A DNA stretch of 64,000 nt, from the NCBI GenBank assembly GCA_013407085.1, contig JACCGJ010000195.1:1-64000 (forward strand), written 5' to 3'. The notes beneath the pieces were generated by a model. That model did not search any database. It saw only the letters and a program-made list of their open reading frames with translations, and was not told the origin of the DNA. Position numbers and translations under genes: made by a program. This document shows positions 1 to 12,780 of the stretch, one piece after another. Position 1 is the stretch's first letter, and each line of letters opens with the position of its first letter. The DNA comes from Atriophallophorus winterbourni (lineage: Eukaryota; Platyhelminthes; Trematoda; Plagiorchiida; Microphallidae).

Positions 1-2250
1 ATCACGTACCGATTAGCTGAAAAAAACTTCAAATACCGTTACCTACATATTTATTGAAAGTTAAATTCCGCTGAAACAGATGACCTAGAACAAATTGTTT
101 TTGCAAATCTACATACTAAAATCTGATTGTACAAAGCTTTTGGAAATTATTGATCATTTTTAACATGCCTTGGATTTCTAAGAATAAAATTTATTATTAT
201 TAGAATTATGTGAAGTATGCAGAGTAAACCTTCAGTATAACAGCTTTTTTTTCCCCCCCCCCCCAATTGCGTCTTTGACGAGCGATGGGATTTTTAAAAC
301 GCAAAACCGCTTCAAAGCTTATTTTAACGTGATTGCTTTCGCCAAGCGGGGTAGATCTTTAAATAGGGTTTCTAGCTGGACTGCAAAATCAAGTCCGGTG
401 TGGATGGAGTGCATCTATGACGAAACCTCGTACGATCACTCACATGTTGATGCAACGCATAATTATGGAGTGATTTGAGAAACCTTTCGGATTGCTCGGT
501 GACTACCCCTGTAGATACGGGCTAGTCTATGTTCGAAAGTGTGAAGTCATCTAAGATGAGTAAGCGTGGTACTAGGTGAAACAAACCGTCAATAGTCACA
601 ATTAGGTGAGTAATCTCCTGCTGGGAATGACGTTGTCACAAGCGATTGTGAGGGATGACTTGAAGCAATTCAGGATACTCGTAACAACGCAAACGCTTTC
701 ACTAGCTAGATATAAATCACTGCCTGTATTGTGCAAAAAATACTTCGGGATTGCGACACAACTGCTTTTCCTATCACCAGGTCTGTCGCATCTAATGACG
801 AGATACTGTTCGCTGATGTTCATTGGCACATCCGTGAGCGCTGACGGCCTTGTTTCAGAAAGCGGTATAACCCTTGGGTTTATCTCAGCTATATGAAATG
901 AGACTTCTGCTCACTTATTAATTATGATGCATACGTTAAGTACATTGCTAAGGCCCTGGTTATTCGCGCTTCTGAAACTAATCCTGCTTCATCCATCGTA
1001 GAAGAGCAACTACTAAAATCACATGCTCGGCTTCCATCTTTATTGCAGCTAAGCCAATCAACGTCGTCTATACCGGACAGCAATACAAATGGCGATGTGC
1101 TGTCCAGTATGATTGTCAGTGAGTGAATAGCGCTTTACGCCACGTCCGGCTAACGAATAGCAGATGATCCAATATCTAAGTTTTTTGCATTCGAAGCGTA
1201 AACGTTTTGTTTAATCCGGGACGGAGGGTTGTCCGGCTTGTTTTGAAGTTTATCTAAGGTTAATTATGTGTGCTCAGCTGTAGACAGGAGTGCATCCTGA
1301 TCTGCCTGGATTCAACCAAGTTTGGCCCAAGGCTTGTACACATCTTCCCTATTTCTACACGGTAGACTGGCACCGTGGGAGTAGAAGGCTTCAGACTCAG
1401 CATTCGAATAAGATCATTTATTCACATCTGATCGAAATCTCTGTGAAAAATTAGTTTAATAATAAATGGACCCGCTCAGTAAAAACTAGTACCGTACCAG
1501 TTCTAGCTTTTAAAGCAGAAAAATTGCATGCATTGTTTGAATTTTCTTACAAAAACCATTTAGTTGCTAGACAATTTGATCCAGTGGGGCTACACTAGCA
1601 CCAATTAAATGTTGCTTTTGTGAGTAGTGGCCTGGTACGCTTTATCAAACTTTCAGCTACATTGACCACCATGTGAGATAGCTTGTTCGAGAAGAAAGGT
1701 TAACTGTCTAACTTGGCCTATTTTTGCCTTGTATGCAGTTGTTCCAGCGCTCATATTTGCACGCACAAAAGATGCACAAGTTTGATTGAGTCCAAAATCT
1801 GACGAGCTAAGCAACATCACATTATTCTGTCGTGTTTTTACTGATAGATACAGCCTTGTAATAGATGCTAAATTACAACTGAAACCAGCATCAATCTCAT
1901 AGTAAGATTTATGTATACCTGATCAGCTAGTGCGAGATCAACCATTGCAAGCTGTGCATTTAAAGTCCTTTTTTTACCCTCAGTTGCCGCCGAAGCAAAA
2001 CATATTGTAATCATATATGATAGTGAGTTGTATGAGTAACCATAAAAAATACCAGAAAATGCAGGCTGATTTTATCACTAGCGTATTAATCAGCGGGATA
2101 TATCAGAAATATAATAAACGAATTCGTTTTTAATAGTATACTGAAATATTAATTATAGATTATAACAACTTCACAGAATAGCAAAAATTCGTGATGATTT
2201 TTAACAGAGAATGGAAAATACAACCAACCTGAACACTCAGTTCAGTTAAG
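1..2250. other. unassigned stretch without recognisable gene
   Basis: Short open frames occur, the longest about 96 codons at 606-896 (+), overlapped by an antisense frame. None shows a motif I recognise, and other frames in 600-1120 carry short stop-free runs without family signatures. The stretch may hold very decayed transposon sequence, but I cannot assign it. Confidence 0.5.
245..264. repeat. poly-T/poly-C low-complexity tract
   Basis: A run of T followed by a run of about 12 C. Simple low-complexity sequence, prone to slippage and assembly error. Confidence 0.8.
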
Positions 2251-2252
2251 TT

Positions 2253-2668
2253 CGTTATGATGGATGAATACTTACTGTTGCAACAGAAACAGTCGAGCGA
2301 TTTGTCAATGTATGAGTTGTTCTTAACTCAACAGTCAGGAAAACAGAACAAGGCCAAAATAGAACGTTGTTCGGTATTCCAAGGTTCAAGCGCCCAGTGT
2401 GTGCGTTCTGAATGTGGACATGGTTTGTATTTATATGGTAACATCAGAGTGAACCTATGAGGGTACACCCTAAGCGTGGGAATGTGCATAGTGGAAACAA
2501 CCGAAGTTGGTTTTCATGGGCGAGTCAGACAATTTGAATGTAGTGAAGATGAGGGTTTGTTGCCGAGGTACAACATGGCTCACCTGACAACAATTTTTCT
2601 CCGTTGCGACCTTTGGTCGATCAGGTAACACAGCTTGTTGTATTTGTTAGAAGGTTGCCCTCCTAACA
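2253..2668 (-). repeat. 3' LTR of the gag-only Gypsy relic (left copy)
   Basis: From 2331 to 2668 it aligns without gaps to 3872-4209 (338 positions each) with scattered substitutions. The inner end on the minus strand begins TGTTAGGAGGG. The left boundary is uncertain: similarity weakens before 2331, and 2253 is chosen only because a GTTATGAT motif is shared with the other copy. Confidence 0.65.
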
Positions 2669-2836
2669 CCTCCCTGTTGAAGCTTTTTTGTGGTAAAACT
2701 TCAGTTTTGGATCCACTTGCATGTAGGTTACTGGAACATGTCTTCGATCGGCCCACTTTCCTGATTTGTATTTCGCGAAATTTATTTGAGGGGGCTCTTC
2801 TTCCACTGTTTTGTAGGTAGCAAAGGCAGGATAGAA

Positions 2837-3791
2837 CTAATAATTATTAATATAAGTATCATTGAACACACATTTCCTAAAATACTTCACCGGGCTGTAA
2901 TTTTCTTTATGCTCATTTCTGTTGCACATAGGGCGTCGGTGTTTCTTGAATGTGCAATAACGCATAAAATGCCAATCACTAGATTGCCGGCACTTGGATG
3001 GGGGCTTAGCGCCTTGATCGACCCGTTGATCAAACTGACAGCTGCTTCGCTGCTTGACGGCTAAAACCACCGGCTCATTCTGGCAGGGTTTTTGTTGAAC
3101 AAAAGCAGTGTTACGTTTCAAATTACCAAATCTCAGGCGTTCCGTTGTGATTGATATCATGTTGATGTTCAAGTCTCGATCTAGTCGCGACAGTAGTCTC
3201 GTGAGGATGTCTTGATCTTTCTCTGACTGCAAACCCCAGGCGAATATCAGCAATCAAATTTGGTCTACAGTCATATATTCGAACTTGAATCGTTTACATT
3301 CTCTATTAAATTTCCCTGCATACGTCACAAAATTATCACCGTCCCCCTTCACCAATTCCATGCAAATATATCCTCCGTTAAACAAAGAAGATTGTTGACA
3401 AAACCTTCTCCTAACTATTGTAAAATCTGATCAAAAGTAAATGAACTTGGGGATTTCAGCAAAATGGAGTTTATAAACTACTCACGTTACAACGTTTCCA
3501 GTTTTCTCACCATCAGTCTCGTTTTTCGACCATCATCAGCGTTGTTGAGATCGAATTTGAAAATATCGTGAACCAAGATTTGATAATGAAACCGCTTTCT
3601 GGCTCGTAATTGAATTTGGGAATACTGTTGATATTTGCATCCACCGCTAGGTTTTTTACATCAGTATTCTTGTCTTCGGATTCCACACAGAGATTTTTCA
3701 AATGTGTATGGATCAAATGGACTTGAGCTTAATTAAATTTTCGTTGCTGTTGCTAAAGTTAAGATTTCAATTCTTCTGCTGTGATTGTCAT
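2837..3791 (-). pseudogene. degenerate Gypsy gag
   Basis: A minus-strand ATG at 3791 opens a short run (M-T-I-T-A-E-E-L-K-S) that stops early. Further downstream come a Gag-like stretch containing PKFNYEPESGF (in 3716-3513) and, at 3253-2837, a Cys/His-rich segment (PPSKC...HFMRYCTFKKH...MCNRNEHKE). That last segment resembles the paired zinc-knuckle region of flatworm Gypsy Gag with mutated Cys positions. Stops and frame changes show it is non-functional. The order (5' LTR, primer site, gag, purine tract, 3' LTR) fits one element with pol deleted. Confidence 0.6.
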
Positions 3792-3820
3792 TTTGTATTG
3801 CTAGGTTGCCATCGCCAAAT

Positions 3821-4209
3821 TGTTATGATTTTTGTAACGTTAATATTGCAGCGTTGCGTTCTATCAACCCAACAGTCAGGAGAACAGAACAAGGCCGGAA
3901 TAGAACGTTGTTCGGTATTCCAAGGTTCAAGTGTTCAGTGTGTGCGTTTTGACCGTGGACATGGTTTGTATTTATATGGTAACAACAGAGTGAACCTGTG
4001 AGGGTACACCCTAATCGTGGGAATGTGCATAGTGGGAACGACGGAAGTTGGTTTTCATGGGCGAGTCAGACAATTTGCATTTAGTGAAGATGAAGGTTTG
4101 TTGCCGAGGTACAACATGGCTTACCCGAAAACAATTTTTCTCCGTTGCGACCTTTGGTCGATCAGTTAATTCAGCTTGTCGTATTTGTTAGAAGGGTGCC
4201 CTCCTATCA
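3821..4209 (-). repeat. 5' LTR of the gag-only Gypsy relic (right copy)
   Basis: Direct repeat partner of the 2253-2668 copy. On the minus strand it begins TGATAGGAGGG and ends near CATAACA, giving TG...CA ends. It is followed by a candidate primer-binding site. Confidence 0.65.
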
Positions 4210-4599
4210 AATTCGCCACTGGACGAATTTTGTTTGAATTCTCCTTATATGGTCCAGATTTATTTGGTGGTATGCCACAGAAGAGGTTCCCTTAATTCAA
4301 ACAATATCTTCACCAACTTCTTCAGATATGATAGTAATCTGAATTTCAGCAGGGAAACTTGCCATACCAATAGTTTAGGAGAGGTATTATTGTGTTCAAA
4401 ATATAAAATGAAGATTGCACCAGATAATCAATTAATAATAATAAAAACATGAAATTGAAAAGGCCACAGAATCAGGTCCATTCTTCAAGCCATCTATCGA
4501 CGTGAAACATACAACTTATTTTGGAATACGATTTCATTACTTTTCTATCCTTTCACTAAAGAAGTACTTACGAAAATCAGAAATAACTTTTCGTTCGGT

Positions 4600-5170
4600 C
4601 AGTGTTATTGAGTGGCTCCGAGTACCTACAGTTGGCGCGAGAGGATACTGATCATAACGTGATCACGTTTTCCTAGTGGAGTGAGATATTTGACCAATCG
4701 AACCATGTCTGTGCTTGAAGAGACTACGAGATCTAGAATTGAAGTTAAGCAGCCCTGACGGAATCTTGTGAGCTCATTCACATGTTGGCTCATGGCATGC
4801 ATGTGAGTTCAGTCGATGATGTTCTCAGAAATATTTTCGAATTAACAGCACTGGTTCGGCAAAGCTATATGTCGTATTTTAGAAATACCAACTATAAGGA
4901 CCTCAGACCCAAGTGAGCGCAGCTTTTAGATTGTCAAGCGAATTATGCACGTCCTGCGATCTTGCTCTAGGGCTCATATATGCGCATTCTATTACCATAG
5001 ATTGCTTGTAAAAGTTAATGGGATATAAGATAAGTTGGACGTTGTGTGTGCTAAGCTCAACGCTCGATTATGAACTTCGATGACATGGCCTGAAAAATAG
5101 CAACACCACCACCGTTGAGTGCACCTGATCAATGACATCTGACCAAAGTATAACTGCTACACATTGCATC
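4600..5170 (-). pseudogene. non-LTR retrotransposon endonuclease relic
   Basis: Minus-strand translation shows the end of an apurinic-like endonuclease domain. A glycine-rich stretch GALNGGGVAIF lies near 5110. Further on (about 4790-4650) is HVNELTRFRQG...SILDLVVSS...LTPLGKRDHV, matching the conserved T-R-F-R-x-G / S-x-L-D-L-V / L-G-x-x-D-H-V blocks of CR1/Jockey-type endonucleases. Stops interrupt it, and no RT domain follows before the Gypsy relic at 4209. Confidence 0.65.
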
Positions 5171-7314
5171 AGGAATATGATCAGTTGCAGATATCCAAGT
5201 TCAGTTCAATTTCGGTTGCACTGAATGATTTATGGTTAAGTAGCAAATCGGACATCCAGATTCATTTCGGTACAATGGAATAAAATGGCGCCCAAATATT
5301 ACTCAAATATCTTAAACAATGTCTTCTTGTATGATTAAAATCTGGAATGCGAAGGAATAACTTCTCACCGAGAGATCAATCGAGTCATCAGTGCGTTCCG
5401 GAGAATTTCATGGAACAACACGGAATTCGTGCAATTTCTTCCTAATAATGTGTGAAATTCAGGAATTAAAACAAGTCACACAACCTGAAGTCCCCCTAAG
5501 AAAACGTAATTGATTTGCAGCTTACGACATTTTGAGAAGACAATTCTAGGGATTTAACGCTTATTTGCTAATGAAGTTTTATAAACACTAGTTCTGATAT
5601 GCTGCTTCGTCAATTTTAATGTTTATTGCGTATACCTACAATTGGCACAAGAAGATAAATAACATTTTCATGTATGTGACTGAAATCCTATATAATTTTG
5701 AAGATTGCACTCAGATTCCCAGTAGATTCTTTTATTTCAGCGATAGGCGATCTGAACTCAGCAGACATTTCTCATACGAACGTATCAAGTATCCCTCAGT
5801 CATACGACTCTTCAATACGGCATTGTAATAAAACCTAAAAAATGCCAATTTGGCGCCTTAACTTTGGAAATATTGGGTTATGTGGTCATCATGGAAAATG
5901 CACTGTGCCCCAGAATGGTTACTGCTATAAAAGAAATAACCAATGCCACATTTGCGTCAATTTTGGGTTTAGTATACAAATATGCTCCAAGTATGCTGAA
6001 ATGTCACAGCTGCTGCCTTAGAAAAGTTCACTGCATTCCCGCCTCGCCATGTTTCAAGAAACCTGACTTAATGCTGCAATTGACAATTAGTTGGTTTCTT
6101 TTGAAGGTTTCTGCTGCTTTTGGCTTGCATATAATTGTCCTTTTCGCATATAGTGGTGGCATGGTTATTAGTTATGTTCGAAGCGACTGTTGTTTTTATA
6201 GCAAAAATATTTTTACTTTTGATAAGTCTGATATATCATGCCTAGCCTTGGAGTGTAAACCTCGTCATCTTAACAATTTTCAATCACTTATTTTATAAAT
6301 AGTTATGTCGTTCCCAATTGAAAATCTGACACTTTTCATGTATTCATTGATGAACTCCTCATAATGCTCACAATTTTTCACAATCTTTGCTTCTGCTTGT
6401 TGGTAACCTCAATAATTCCAATTCATCTGTGTAGTCTCTCTTGTCTCTCGAAAATATTGTTCATTTCTCAAAACATTTTGAAGCCTGTCTGGATTTCGCT
6501 TTTACCATTGCACACAAAATGCTTCATGCTCGCAAGTTCGCTTTATTCGGTAATTCAGACCACTGTGTCATCAAACGTCTCTCTAAAATTTATGGAGGTA
6601 ATAAGTGCAAATAACCAACCCGCAGCTATGGCAGAAAAGGGACCACCAAAGCCAGCGAAAATGACAATATTTTAGCCTTTAGAGACATGCTTCACATCAC
6701 TGATTTCGAAATGTTCCATTAATAGGATGTCTCCACAGAATGTGACGTTGCAACAACTTATGTCAATTGTTGTTTTGACATTTTCTGTAAAAAAAGAATC
6801 TATATTTTAATCCTCATAGTTTTTCTACCACCCACCTAAAGAGCTTACGCAGACTATAAATACATGATCGAAATGCTTGTGCACAACATTATCAACCAAT
6901 TAAGCTTGAAATTAGACGTCTCGATAAGGTTTATACGAATACGCGTCTTGGCACCTAAGACAGTCGTCACTTATGGAGTGGGCTTGAGCAATTTAACTGA
7001 AAGGACAATGAGAAAACTCAAACTATTATAGACATCAATTTCTTGAATAAACTCTTAGTGTTTTAAATAGCTTATAATATCGTTCAACAGAAATACTCTC
7101 TGTCCCAATCTTGATTTTCCACTTCATTCTTCACCAACGTAACCGAAGCCTTTCGTGCACTTTCGTCAGTTCACGCACTAAGGCTGCAAGACCAGATAAA
7201 CTCTCACGCATTGTACTGAAGGAATGTGCTGGTGTTTGTACGGCACCTATTGCATCCACTTTCAATCGTTGATGCATGCCTTACTGTTGTAAATCTGTCT
7301 GTATAACCTCGATT
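5171..7314. other. unassigned stretch; short membrane-like minus-strand frames
   Basis: No complete gene is seen. Plus-strand open frames of 144 and 103 codons at 5864-6298 and 6364-6675 have no recognised motif. On the minus strand, about 6770-6570 reads a mostly open frame, one stop, that includes NIVIFAGFGGPFSAIAAGWL. A second hydrophobic stretch with VALVISFIAVTILGHSAFSM lies near 5960-5900. They could be exons of a decayed membrane protein, but I cannot name the family. Confidence 0.3.
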
Positions 7315-7700
7315 ACTAAGAAGGATCCTGGTAAATACCAGCCGATCGCGTTCACGTTGAATTTATTGGAAGTAGTTGAAAGCATTGTGTTACGACGAAT
7401 GGCTTCCAGTTGTAAAGACCATGATGTTTATCAGTTTGTCTAACGTAAGAATCGTTCGACATTTGATGCTGTCGCTTTTCTTATGGAACATGTTTCACGT
7501 TCTTTTGACAGTTAATTGGTAGGTGTACAACTTTTGTTTTCTGGATTATACCAATGTGTTTAACAGTTTGTACGAAGTTCCTTAACCCGAAAACTATCAT
7601 CATTCATTAGATTTTATCTGACGTCGAAGGTCGTCTTCACTATACATTTGTGAATGTTAAAACCTTCTGAGCGATACCGATTCCGCTTGCAAATATTTTG
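7315..7700 (+). pseudogene. non-LTR reverse transcriptase relic
   Basis: Plus-strand translation reads KYQPIAFTLNLLEVVESIVLRRM, then RKNRSTFDAVAFLMEHVSRS, then (after stops and a frame change) a L-D-Y-T-x-V-F-N-like stretch. These correspond to the RT blocks N-Y-R-P-I, R-S-T-x-D-A-V and F-L-D-x-S-x-A-F-N of non-LTR elements. The wording differs from the CR1-like copies elsewhere in the window, so it is a separate subfamily. Stops and frameshifts make it dead. Confidence 0.55.
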
Positions 7701-8059
7701 CCTCCACCCACAGCCAATATTTTATTACTTCTTAGCGAGCTAATAAATTCTCAATCTCTTTTGTTAAGTACCTGGCTCTATACAGGGTTCATAAATTGAT
7801 GGTTGTTTTAGAGTTGAAGATAAGCCTGACAAATATTCAACTAATGATCAGATCTCCTCGTCAATTCGCTAACTCCCTTTTTAATTTCATTCGCATGTCT
7901 GTTTGGGCCTACGTAGCCTGACAATAATTTCGACCATGTACAGTATTTATTGTGTGACACTTTGCCTATATCTGTCTTGTGTGATTTTATACATTTTACT
8001 TTTTTGATAAATTAATTTCATTACTGAAAATTACTGTACACGAATAGTTGATTCCTTTT

Positions 8060-9480
8060 TCTTCTTTTTCTTCAACTATTACCGCCGTTTCATTCCCAAA
8101 TGCGGTAAAATACTTCAGCTACTGACCGACCTGCTACAGGGCACAACGCCGAACTTGAAGGTTACACCTACAGCGTTATTCGCTTTTAAGAGTTTCAAAA
8201 CCGCATTGTCAACTGGTAAACAACTCTATCACATTAACTTCAAGACAAATAGTCAATTGATTCCTACTACAGACGCCCCTCTAAGTGCAGTTGGTGCCGT
8301 TTTACAGCAGCTTGATCACGATTAGTTATAGCTACTGTGTTTCTTCTTGAAGCATTCACAACACGCACCGTGATTTAATGGAAATTCAATACTTTATAGA
8401 ACACTTTCGTTACATTTTAGAAGGCAGAAATTTTATGGTCTTGACTGATCATAAACCGTTGCGATTTGCTTTTAAGAATCGAGACAACTTGATTTTTTCG
8501 CCTGTTTACTACAGACATACTATATACAGGAGTACTGGCAATGTTGCCGCTGATATTAGAGCTAGACGAAACGAAGGCTGATCAGACGATGTTTGGCCGA
8601 AGATGAATCAAGACGTCACGCATCAAGCTGAGTCATGCCTCAACTGCCAGCGAAGTAACATATACAAAAATATTGTGTCCCCACCCAGACAGTTTCCTTT
8701 TGTATGTCCTCCATTTTCTCATATACATATGACATTATTGGACGCTCCACACCATGTATGTATACTTGTAATTTAACATGCTTGACTGATACACTCGCCA
8801 ACTGCTGTGCCCATCATCCATTCGCATACTCTTAACGGTCGTGCAAGCTCTGCTTCCGCCATCGCTATCTTATTTGATTCTAATGTAGAACATCACTACA
8901 GATCATAAAGCACAATTTAACTCAGCTCTATCCTAAGACATTGAGCACTACCTCAGTGTTCACAATACTTAATCTACTGCTTACAACCCCAGTAGTCTTC
9001 GAGTGCTTTCATAGACACCTTAAAGCCTCTGTTATGGCTCACGAGAATTCGGGTTCACCGTTGGATGCATTTTCACTCATTCCTTTTGGTATACCCACGA
9101 CAATCAAAGAAGACCTCGGATGGTGTCCTTCTAGTCTTGTATACTGCAATTTTATTCGTCTCCAGTCAGATGCCGCATCCGCGGTGCTTCTACTACCACA
9201 ATCGTTTCTATGTTTTTTACACGTTTGAGTCTCCATATACATAGATGACAACCACATGCTACACGCAAAAACATAAGCTTTACTCATGTTCACCTGGAAT
9301 TATCAACATGTTCCTTCGTGTTTGCACGTGTCTATCGAGTTTGCAAATCCCTCGAACCTCCATACACCGAACCAATCTCGTGATATTTAAACACGTGAAG
9401 TTTTTCACCAAAGACTGTGATGGAACCCCGAAAACGTTTTAATTGACAGGCTGAAAGTAGCCTACGTGGAATGAACTACA
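8060..9480 (+). pseudogene. Ty3/Gypsy pol relic (late RT, RNase H, integrase)
   Basis: Reading frames in order show the end of RT (YYRRFIPKCGKILQLLTDLL), the connection and RNase H region with the diagnostic VLTDHKPLRFAF at about 8440-8475, then the integrase. The integrase gives CLNCQRS and FSHIHMTLLDAP (zinc-binding and catalytic-core start), then HRHLKASVMAHENSG and IPTTIKEDLG (late core), and a C-terminal piece ending near a D-R-L-K-x-A-Y-like motif at about 9445. Many stops and frameshifts separate the blocks, so this is an old copy. No flanking LTRs were found. Confidence 0.75.
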
Positions 9481-10779
9481 TGTGATGTGTCTCTCCCTTT
9501 CACCCCAAATACCATAGTCCCAGATGCAACCAGTTTCACAACTCCGCCGCAAACCATGACTTTTGACTATCCTCAGCCTGTTGTTAGAGACCGGCGGAAA
9601 ACCTGTACCAGACGATCTGTATCATGGCCCACCAAACAATGCCAATACATATTATTATGATGCATACAAACATCGAGCTTTTCCTTATACATCAACGCTC
9701 TATGGAGATTACCGTAGCATGTTTATTTGTAATTCATATTATGTCTATTTTTGACTCTAATTTATGTATTCTCTTCCATGTATAATAATAATGTTTTTAT
9801 TTGACTGCTGCACCAAAGTCAATATACTTTGAAATTTCCGTACTACGTTTCCTGCATGCGTGCGGTGACTTTCGTTAATTCGGATTACTCATTTTTGCTG
9901 ATAATACAAGCGGCAATCATTTTTTTCATCTAAAACACTTCCTTCATACGAGTGGATGTCAATCGCTTTTTAACACGAGGAATACGAAAAAGAATGAATT
10001 CGTTTCTGTGTGGTGAGAAGCATTTAATAACACTCATTGGTTATTGTGTAGTTACCATTACTGTAATAAGCATGTTAAGATTCATGTAGCTTTGAAATTC
10101 TTTCTTTCCATTTCTGCTTTAGACCTATATAAAAAACTGATTCTTGCAGACTTAAGTTTGGTTTGGCTTATTGTTTCTACAGAATTTGGATGTTGAACAT
10201 TACTTTTGAACATTTTTATCATTTACTAATGCTATTGAATCACGGGCTAAATTATGGTGGCATTTACCACGTCGCTGTCAGGTGAATAATCTTCGCTGCC
10301 ACAACTTCATTGATCGATTTTTGTCTATATGTTGAAACTTGTGATGTGGTCACACATGTTAGTAGCCTAAAATAAATTGTTCGGCTGAGTGGTGGGCGTC
10401 TGGTCGACTGGTGGCTGCTTTGGAACTCGTGATTTCTTCATTTAGCAAATAATCCATGAATTCTCGTTAACCACACAAGGTAGAATACAGAAACAGTTAT
10501 CAAAATGCGTGATTCGAAACGATCTTGGCAATGACAGCAAAAACCGTAGAATAATTTGCGATAGGATACGTTTGCGCGCTGAGTAATCATAGATAATAAT
10601 GCCGATATGGCATGTTTTTTGTTAATCAGTTTACAGGTGCAAATAATAAAATGATGAAAAGTAACTCATAATTCTTGGAATAAGATACATCCGAGCAGAT
10701 TTGGGAAAGTTACGACCAAAAGTGTCAGAACAAAATAAATGCGACCACACAGCAGAATTCAGATAAACAACCACTGGAG
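9481..10779. other. no gene recognised
   Basis: A 63-codon plus frame at 9563-9754 and a 60-codon minus frame at 10631-10813 lack motifs. The left part may be Gypsy 3' untranslated sequence. Nothing else is supported. Confidence 0.5.
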
Positions 10780-12780
10780 CATACACTACGTTGGCTAATC
10801 GACATGCTTCCACGCATAACCATCTCTCCCACTTTACTCTTAAAATGGGATCACAGGTGCTGTCCGTTTTGGATATATTCCTTACTTACTAGACAACGGA
10901 TATTGAGGGTGTTGACTACATTGCCCCCACAATGAGAGTGATCATCTTGTGTTAGGCGTCGAATATGTATGCAGGGCTAGACGAGTATGTGTAAATTCAC
11001 GAGTGCTTGATTAGCAAAACACCGAAATATATTGTACTGCAATCACAGAAAGACTCCAGTCAATCATATAATTAAAATCGCGATTTGTCGATGAACGATT
11101 ACCAATCGACTTTTGATTTAAGCTCCATGGGTGAACGAAAATATTGATCAGGATTAAAACCTTTGCTCTGGTTCTGAAATCAATATTAATTTAGCGAATA
11201 AACAACATAATTTGTGTTGCATGGAACCTAAAAATCACCGAGAGCAGACGGAATCATGGACTGAAATCTTGTTACCAGCAGCTGTGTGCACCATTAAGTG
11301 AATTGTTTAAACATTCTCTAACCGGAGGAGTTGTGCCAAGAGATTGGAAGAAAGGTGTAATTTCACCAAACTACAAGGGTGATAGACTTTCAGATTCTGC
11401 AAATTACCGTCCTGTCACCTTACTACATGGGATGTCCAGAGTTCCATTGATTATATTGACGGAAAAATTAGCCCACCAATTGGAATAAAAAATATACTGT
11501 GTAACGCATAATGGTTTTCGTACATCTTGCTCATGGTTGGCAAACTTGTTGAAGGTGTTAAACGACTGGACCCAAGCGGTTTACAGTGGAGGCAGCATTC
11601 ACGCTTGCGATCTGGAAATGTCTAAATCTTTTGACCGAATTAATAACTTTCGACTACCACAAAAGCTGAAGCAGATGGGTGTCAGCCGACAGCTAGTCGT
11701 ATTTCTTGAAAGTTACCTCAGTGGGCACAAGGCGATCGATCGATTCAATTGGGTACAATCACTGGTTAGTAAGACCTTTAGTGGCGTTTAACGAAGTTCA
11801 GTCCTCGGGCTATTACTTTTCTTCGTTTACATCAACGAGCTAGCATGGACGCTCTCATTGAAAATGATACTCTCTGCTGATGGTATTAAATTTTGGACAC
11901 GAATAAAATCAACTGCGGTCTTTTTTCATCTAAAAAGTGGTTTAGATGTTCTCCATGAATGGTTGGTAAGGAATTAGCTGCAATTCAATTTTTCAAAAAT
12001 GTAAGGTGTCACAAAATGTCATGCCAATCCAGAACCAATATCACTTTTAGCAGACGAATTTCAGCTAAACCGATTCTGAACTTGGTCTTAGAGTCTTTGT
12101 ATGCGGCAGACTAAGAAGAGCCTGCATTCTGAGGTTAGCTACAAATGTGCTTCCAAGCTTCTAGATATTATGCTACGGATTTTCAGAAACGTTTCGTTTG
12201 GAATGTTGCCCACCATCCTGAAAGTCTACTTGATTCCTATCATGCAGCCTATATCGCAAGTTTGGACTCCGTGATTACAAAGGGATATATTATTGCTTGG
12301 TAAATATACTACCATGCAAGCAAACTCGTATGTTGTTTCCGGCAACTAACGTAAGGGTAAGGATTGCGAAATCTAAGACTCCCCACTTTTTTCGAAGAAA
12401 ACTTTCGAGTGATTTGATACTAACATCATCAATTAGATCATTTGATTAAATACATTGAGTCACATTATACAGCAGCTACTCGGCGACACTAAAAATTTCA
12501 CATTTCCTTATCAGATGTCGCCGATAATTCAATTGCTTACATGCTCATTTCCTTTGCCATCGCTCCCAGCGTCGAACATTCATTTAAAATTAAGACACTT
12601 ATTTATTTCAATACGATTTAACGGAACTTGCCTATTGACTCATGATAAGTATTCAACTGGACTAAACTTGATATTACCGAATTATTTTTAATTCCTTTTT
12701 CATGAACGAAAATTTACTATGATATGGTAATTGTGAAGTTGTGCGTTTTGTGACAATAAATTCTTGAATCTTAAATCTCA
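10780..12780 (+). pseudogene. CR1-like non-LTR retrotransposon relic, 5'-truncated
   Basis: The sequence parallels 54080-56440 over its length, so both belong to one family. RT blocks seen: KSPRADGI near 11240, then GVVPRDWKKGVISPNYKG and NYRPVTLL at 11325-11425, a NLLKVLNDWTQAV stretch at about 11545, and DLEMSKSFDRINNF (the F-x-x-A-F-D block, mutated) at 11610-11650. A fragment of the conserved S-x-L-G-x-L-L-F block follows at 11795-11825. The 3' end near 12760 has a TAAATTCTTGAATCTTAAATC-type tail like the two related copies. Several stops; the endonuclease is largely missing. Confidence 0.75.

Larger units (their letters stand above)
2253..4209 (-). mobile_element. gag-only Ty3/Gypsy-like LTR retrotransposon relic
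   Basis: Two similar LTR-like direct repeats of about 390-415 bp flank a degenerate gag read on the minus strand. Next to the upstream (right-hand) LTR is a candidate primer-binding site, minus-strand TGGCGATGGCAACC at 3804-3817, about 3 nt from the LTR edge if that edge is the TGTTATGAT motif at 3821. A purine-rich AACAGGGAGG lies directly before the downstream LTR (ends 2668). Only gag is present between the LTRs; no protease, RT or integrase is visible. It is therefore an internally deleted, non-autonomous copy with several stops. I could not find a convincing target-site duplication, and the left LTR edges are approximate. Confidence 0.7.

Noticed and set aside
606..896. 96-codon plus frame overlapped by a 75-codon minus frame
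   Set aside because: Both were inspected. Neither has a domain motif, neighbouring splice context or codon pattern supporting a gene.
8530..8580. CTGATATTAGAGCTAGACGAAAC, resembling a hammerhead core
   Set aside because: It is the coding sequence of the Gypsy RNase H/connection region, the core should read CTGANGA, and no stems I or III can be drawn.
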